This document shows positions 61,484 to 64,000 of a stretch of 64,000 bases of DNA, piece after piece (within the stretch, counting starts at the first letter, position 1; the number at the start of each line of letters is the position of its first letter). The position numbers and the translations under genes are program-made. The stretch is taken from NCBI RefSeq assembly GCF_021172045.1, contig NZ_CP087164.1:5766001-5830000 (forward strand), written 5' to 3'. The notes beneath the pieces were generated by a model that made no database searches, had not been told where the DNA came from, and saw only the letters and a list, made by a program, of their open reading frames with translations. Origin of the DNA: Capillimicrobium parvum. Its GTDB lineage: Bacteria > Actinomycetota > Thermoleophilia > Solirubrobacterales > Solirubrobacteraceae.

Positions 61484-62559
61484 CGCACCACCACGGTCCC
61501 GTGCATGAACGGGTGGATCAGGCAGTAGAACTCATACTGGCCCGGTGCGGTGAACGTCACGCTGCCCTGCGACGGCAGCGCGGTCGCCGAAGACGCGTCC
61601 ATCACGCCCGTGTTCCAGAACCCGTTGCCGTGCGTCGTCGGCGTGAGGGTCGGCGTCGGCGTCGGCGGATCGCTCGGGTACACCGCGATCGGGTCCAACA
61701 CCGGCGCCTCGAACGTGGCCGCGAGCTTGCCGAGGTACGAATCCGGCTGCTGCTCCGGGTCGCCGGGACCCGCGGTCGCGGTGTGGACGTCGTACGAACC
61801 GGGCGACATGCGGAACACCAGCGTCGTCCCGGTGGACACGGTCTGGGTCTGCGGCAGGAAGCCGAAGTACTCGACCCCGCCGGGTCCGGAGTTGCCCACG
61901 TCGACCGTCCCGGAGGGCGGCGCCTGGCCGCTGAGCCCCGCGGCGACGCGCTTGGCGTTGCGCAGCTGGCGCGCGAGGCGCCGAGCGTCGGCACGCGCCG
62001 AGGGGACCTTGCGGCCCTTCGGCTTGACGATGACGAGGCCCTTCATGCCCGGATGGACGTCGCAGTAGTACGTGTACCGGCCGGGCTTGGTGAACCTGAC
62101 CGTGATGACCGGCGGGTTGTTGGCGAGGGGCAGGCCGCTCTCGACCCGCGCGGACCCGTTGTACTTCACGCTCTTGCCGAACAGGCCGGGCGGTCCGAGC
62201 GCGGGCGTGAAGCCCACCGCGTCCTGCCCGTTGAACCAGAACGGCGTCCCGGCCGCGTCCAGCGAGCCCGACACCTTCTGGCCGGTCGGCGAGAACAGCG
62301 GCAGCGGCTGCCCGCCGCTCGCCGGGAAGTCGAACGTGTGAAATCCGGTCGGAGCGAAGCGCACGCTGTCGCCGACGTGGATCGTCGTGACACGCGGAAA
62401 GAACGCGTTGACGTCCGAGCCCAGCTGCTCGTTGAAGGTCTTCTGCGCCTTCACCGGCAACCCCATGTTCACCGTCTTCGTCGCCGCCGACGCCATCGCC
62501 GGCCCGGCGACGAGCGCTGCTGCGGCAGTCATCGTGACCGCCGCGATGGCCCGTACCAT
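61480..62559 (-). CDS. Secreted double-cupredoxin protein
   Basis: A 359-residue protein with a signal peptide (VRAIAAVTMTAAAALVAGPA) and two blue-copper domains. Domain 1 has His in GFHTFDFP and Cys-His-Met in YYCDVHPGMKG; domain 2 has His in SYDVHTATAG and Cys-His-Met in FYCLIHPFMHG at the C-terminus. Both sites look complete. ATG 62559 follows GGGAGG. It is first of three translationally coupled copper genes. Confidence 0.9.
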   Translation of the reverse strand: MVRAIAAVTMTAAAALVAGPAMASAATKTVNMGLPVKAQKTFNEQLGSDVNAFFPRVTTIHVGDSVRFAPTGFHTFDFPASGGQPLPLFSPTGQKVSGSLDAAGTPFWFNGQDAVGFTPALGPPGLFGKSVKYNGSARVESGLPLANNPPVITVRFTKPGRYTYYCDVHPGMKGLVIVKPKGRKVPSARADARRLARQLRNAKRVAAGLSGQAPPSGTVDVGNSGPGGVEYFGFLPQTQTVSTGTTLVFRMSPGSYDVHTATAGPGDPEQQPDSYLGKLAATFEAPVLDPIAVYPSDPPTPTPTLTPTTHGNGFWNTGVMDASSATALPSQGSVTFTAPGQYEFYCLIHPFMHGTVVVR

Positions 62560-62597
62560 GACCAAACCTCCCGTTCGTGGGGGGAATCCCGGCGCCA

Positions 62598-62627
62598 AAC
62601 CTATTTGTCCTGTGGAGCGGATTGCAA
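62598..62627 (-). promoter_or_regulatory. Promoter of the copper-protein operon
   Basis: On the reverse strand TTGCAA (62627-62622) and TAGGTT (62603-62598) are 18 bp apart, 38 bp upstream of the double-cupredoxin start. The 71-bp gap also serves the divergent PPK2 gene. Confidence 0.5.
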
Positions 62628-62630
62628 GCC

Positions 62631-63392
62631 ATGGGCTTCTTCGACGACGTGGACCTCTCGCTGCGTCTCAACGGCGACGAGGAGCAGGAGCAGCTCGAGC
62701 GGCTCGGCCGGCGGCTGCTGCAGCTGCGGCTGACCGCGGGCGGGCTCATCGGCTCGGGGCGCCTCGGGCCGCCGCTGTGCGTGCTCGTGGAGGGCTGGGA
62801 CGCGGGCGGCAAGGGCGGCGCGATCAAGCGCCTCGTCGCCCCGCTCGACGCTCGTCACGTCCGCGTGGCGACGTTCGCCGCGCCGACGCCGGACGAGAAG
62901 CGCCACCACTTCCTGCACCGGTTCGTCTCGGCGCTGCCCGGCTGGGGCGGCATGGCGATCATGGACCGCACCTGGTACGGCCGCGTGCTCGTCGAGCGCG
63001 TGGAGGGCTTCGCGACGAAGGCCGAGTGGACGCGGGCCTACGGCGAGATCGACCAGTTCGAGCGCATGCTCGCCGAGGAGGGCATGATCTTCCTGAAGAT
63101 CTGGCTGCACATCTCCGACGAGGAGCAGCTCAAGCGCTTCGAGAAGCGGCGCAAGGACCCGCTGAAGTCCTGGAAGCTCACCGACGAGGACTGGCGCAAT
63201 CGCGAGAAGCGCCCCGCCTACGAGGCGGCGTGCGAGGACATGTTCGAGCGCACGTCGACCGGCTGGGCGCCGTGGCACATCGTGCCGGCCGAGTCGAAGT
63301 CCTACGCGCGCGTCGAGGTGATGCGCCTCGCCGTCACCGCGCTCGAGGACGGGCTTCGTCGCGCGGACGTGCCCATCCCCGAGCCGCTGTAG
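62631..63392 (+). CDS. Polyphosphate kinase 2 family protein
   Basis: A 253-residue PPK2 with the P-loop-like VEGWDAGGKGGAIKRL, the lid segment DRTWYGRVLVERVEGF and KIWLHISDEEQLKRFEKR. It transfers phosphate between polyphosphate and nucleotides (ADP/GDP or AMP). ATG 62631 begins the conserved region; an open frame upstream adds 18 non-homologous residues. Confidence 0.93.
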   Translation: MGFFDDVDLSLRLNGDEEQEQLERLGRRLLQLRLTAGGLIGSGRLGPPLCVLVEGWDAGGKGGAIKRLVAPLDARHVRVATFAAPTPDEKRHHFLHRFVSALPGWGGMAIMDRTWYGRVLVERVEGFATKAEWTRAYGEIDQFERMLAEEGMIFLKIWLHISDEEQLKRFEKRRKDPLKSWKLTDEDWRNREKRPAYEAACEDMFERTSTGWAPWHIVPAESKSYARVEVMRLAVTALEDGLRRADVPIPEPL

Positions 63393-63405
63393 GGTCCCGC
63401 CTCGA

Positions 63406-64000
63406 TCAGCTCGGCGTCGCCGCCCCGAGCACCATCCAGCGCCGTCCGAGGAAGCGCCAGACGACCGTGGCCAGGCGCACCGCCATGAGCGCCAGCAGCG
63501 CCCACCACAGGGCGGCGAGCGTCCCCGCAGACAGCGCGAGCGGGACGTAGACCACCAGCGACGCGACCATCGCGAGCGCGAGGAACCGGGTGTCGCCCGC
63601 GCCGATGAGGACGCCGTCGAGGGCGAAGATCACTCCGGCGGCCGGCTGCATGATCGCGAACAGCGGCCACATCGACCGCGCCTGCTCGATGACCTCGGGG
63701 TCGGACGTGAACGCCCGGGGGATCACGTCCGTGAGCGCCAGCAGGACGCCCATGACCAGCCCGCCGATCACGATGGCCCAGCCGATCATCCGCCGCGACG
63801 CCGCCCGCGCCTCCTCGCCGCGCCCCGCGCCGAGCGCCCGCCCGACGAGGATCTGCCCGGCGATCGCGAGCGCATCGAGCACGAGCGCCAGGAAGATGAA
63901 CAGCTGGAAGGCGATGTTGTGCGCGGCGACCTGCGCGGTCCCGAGCTGCGCCGCGAGCACGCTGCCCAGCGTGAACGCGCCGAGAAGCGCCGCCGAGCGC
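63406..64000 (-). CDS. MATE-family efflux transporter (C-terminal part)
   Basis: The frame stays open to the right window edge; about 198 C-terminal residues are visible with at least five membrane helices, including the family segment AAHNIAFQLFIFLALVLDALA followed by GQILVGRALGAGR. This matches DinF-type MATE transporters that export drugs or metabolites using H+ or Na+. It is convergent with PPK2. Confidence 0.88.
   Translation of the reverse strand, partial: RSAALLGAFTLGSVLAAQLGTAQVAAHNIAFQLFIFLALVLDALAIAGQILVGRALGAGRGEEARAASRRMIGWAIVIGGLVMGVLLALTDVIPRAFTSDPEVIEQARSMWPLFAIMQPAAGVIFALDGVLIGAGDTRFLALAMVASLVVYVPLALSAGTLAALWWALLALMAVRLATVVWRFLGRRWMVLGAATPS

Noticed and set aside
1-64000. Prophage, insertion sequence, integrase, toxin-antitoxin or tRNA genes
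   Set aside because: I looked for transposase, integrase and phage-structural motifs and tRNA-like cloverleafs in the intergenic gaps and saw none; gaps are short and composition is even.

Overview
The window is a very GC-rich (about 70-75 %) chromosomal segment, densely coded on both strands. Its gene complement points to a soil actinobacterium: type-2 isoleucyl-tRNA synthetase, seven-iron ferredoxin, citrate synthase 2, BldC-like regulator, UvrD/AddB-like Fe-S helicase-nuclease, PolX, PPK2 and an F420-associated type metalloprotease. I infer Thermoleophilia/Solirubrobacterales, but no rRNA or other decisive marker is present. I found no tRNA, rRNA, CRISPR array, prophage or insertion sequence.

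Positions 1-21500 form a catabolic island. Leftward are a quinone-oxidoreductase-like MDR protein, HyuA and HyuB (HyuB runs off the left edge). Rightward from the same intergenic region are MaoC hydratase, MmgE/PrpD, acyl-CoA dehydrogenase and a GntR/FCD regulator. Next come a racemase-fold protein without its catalytic cysteines, a DehI-like protein, a LeuC/LeuD-type hydro-lyase pair and an isocitrate-lyase/PEP-mutase family lyase. A convergent SDR faces them, and divergent from that SDR lies a coupled operon (class III CoA transferase, HMG-CoA-lyase-like enzyme, SDR, isochorismatase-fold amidase, SDR). Citrate synthase 2 and an amidase close the block. Together this looks like activation, hydration and aldol cleavage of a branched or methylated di-acid into pyruvate and acyl-CoA units, with an amide or cyclic-ureide/lactam entry step. 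The substrate is not determined. Copies or near copies of a GTC(C/G)GACAT element sit in or beside three strong promoters and at a fourth start region, so one regulator, most likely the local GntR protein, may control the island.

Positions 21500-54300 are mostly housekeeping and accessory genes: secreted hydrolases, a YedY-type molybdoenzyme, ferredoxin, Mrp, a basic histone-like protein, metalloprotease, inositol-phosphatase-family enzyme, Fe-S helicase-nuclease, PAC2, HD phosphohydrolase, trehalose phosphatase, YcaQ-like protein, glycosyltransferases, an ECF sigma/DUF4349 pair, PolX, thioredoxin, NudC, universal stress protein, IleRS, PucR regulator and hemolysin III. Several genes have TANNNT-like -10 boxes 6-7 nt before the start codon, suggesting leaderless mRNAs.

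Positions 54300-64000 carry an orphan molybdopterin oxidoreductase, two secreted or SGNH proteins, MarR and MerR regulators and a BldC-like protein. They are followed by a tightly overlapping operon of three secreted copper proteins (double cupredoxin, two-domain multicopper oxidase, single cupredoxin), then PPK2 and a truncated MATE transporter.

Unexplained non-coding structure includes three tandem duplications that each copy the 3' end of a gene with its stop codon, a shared 87-bp element in two convergent junctions, and an 18-bp perfect inverted repeat upstream of the histone-like gene.
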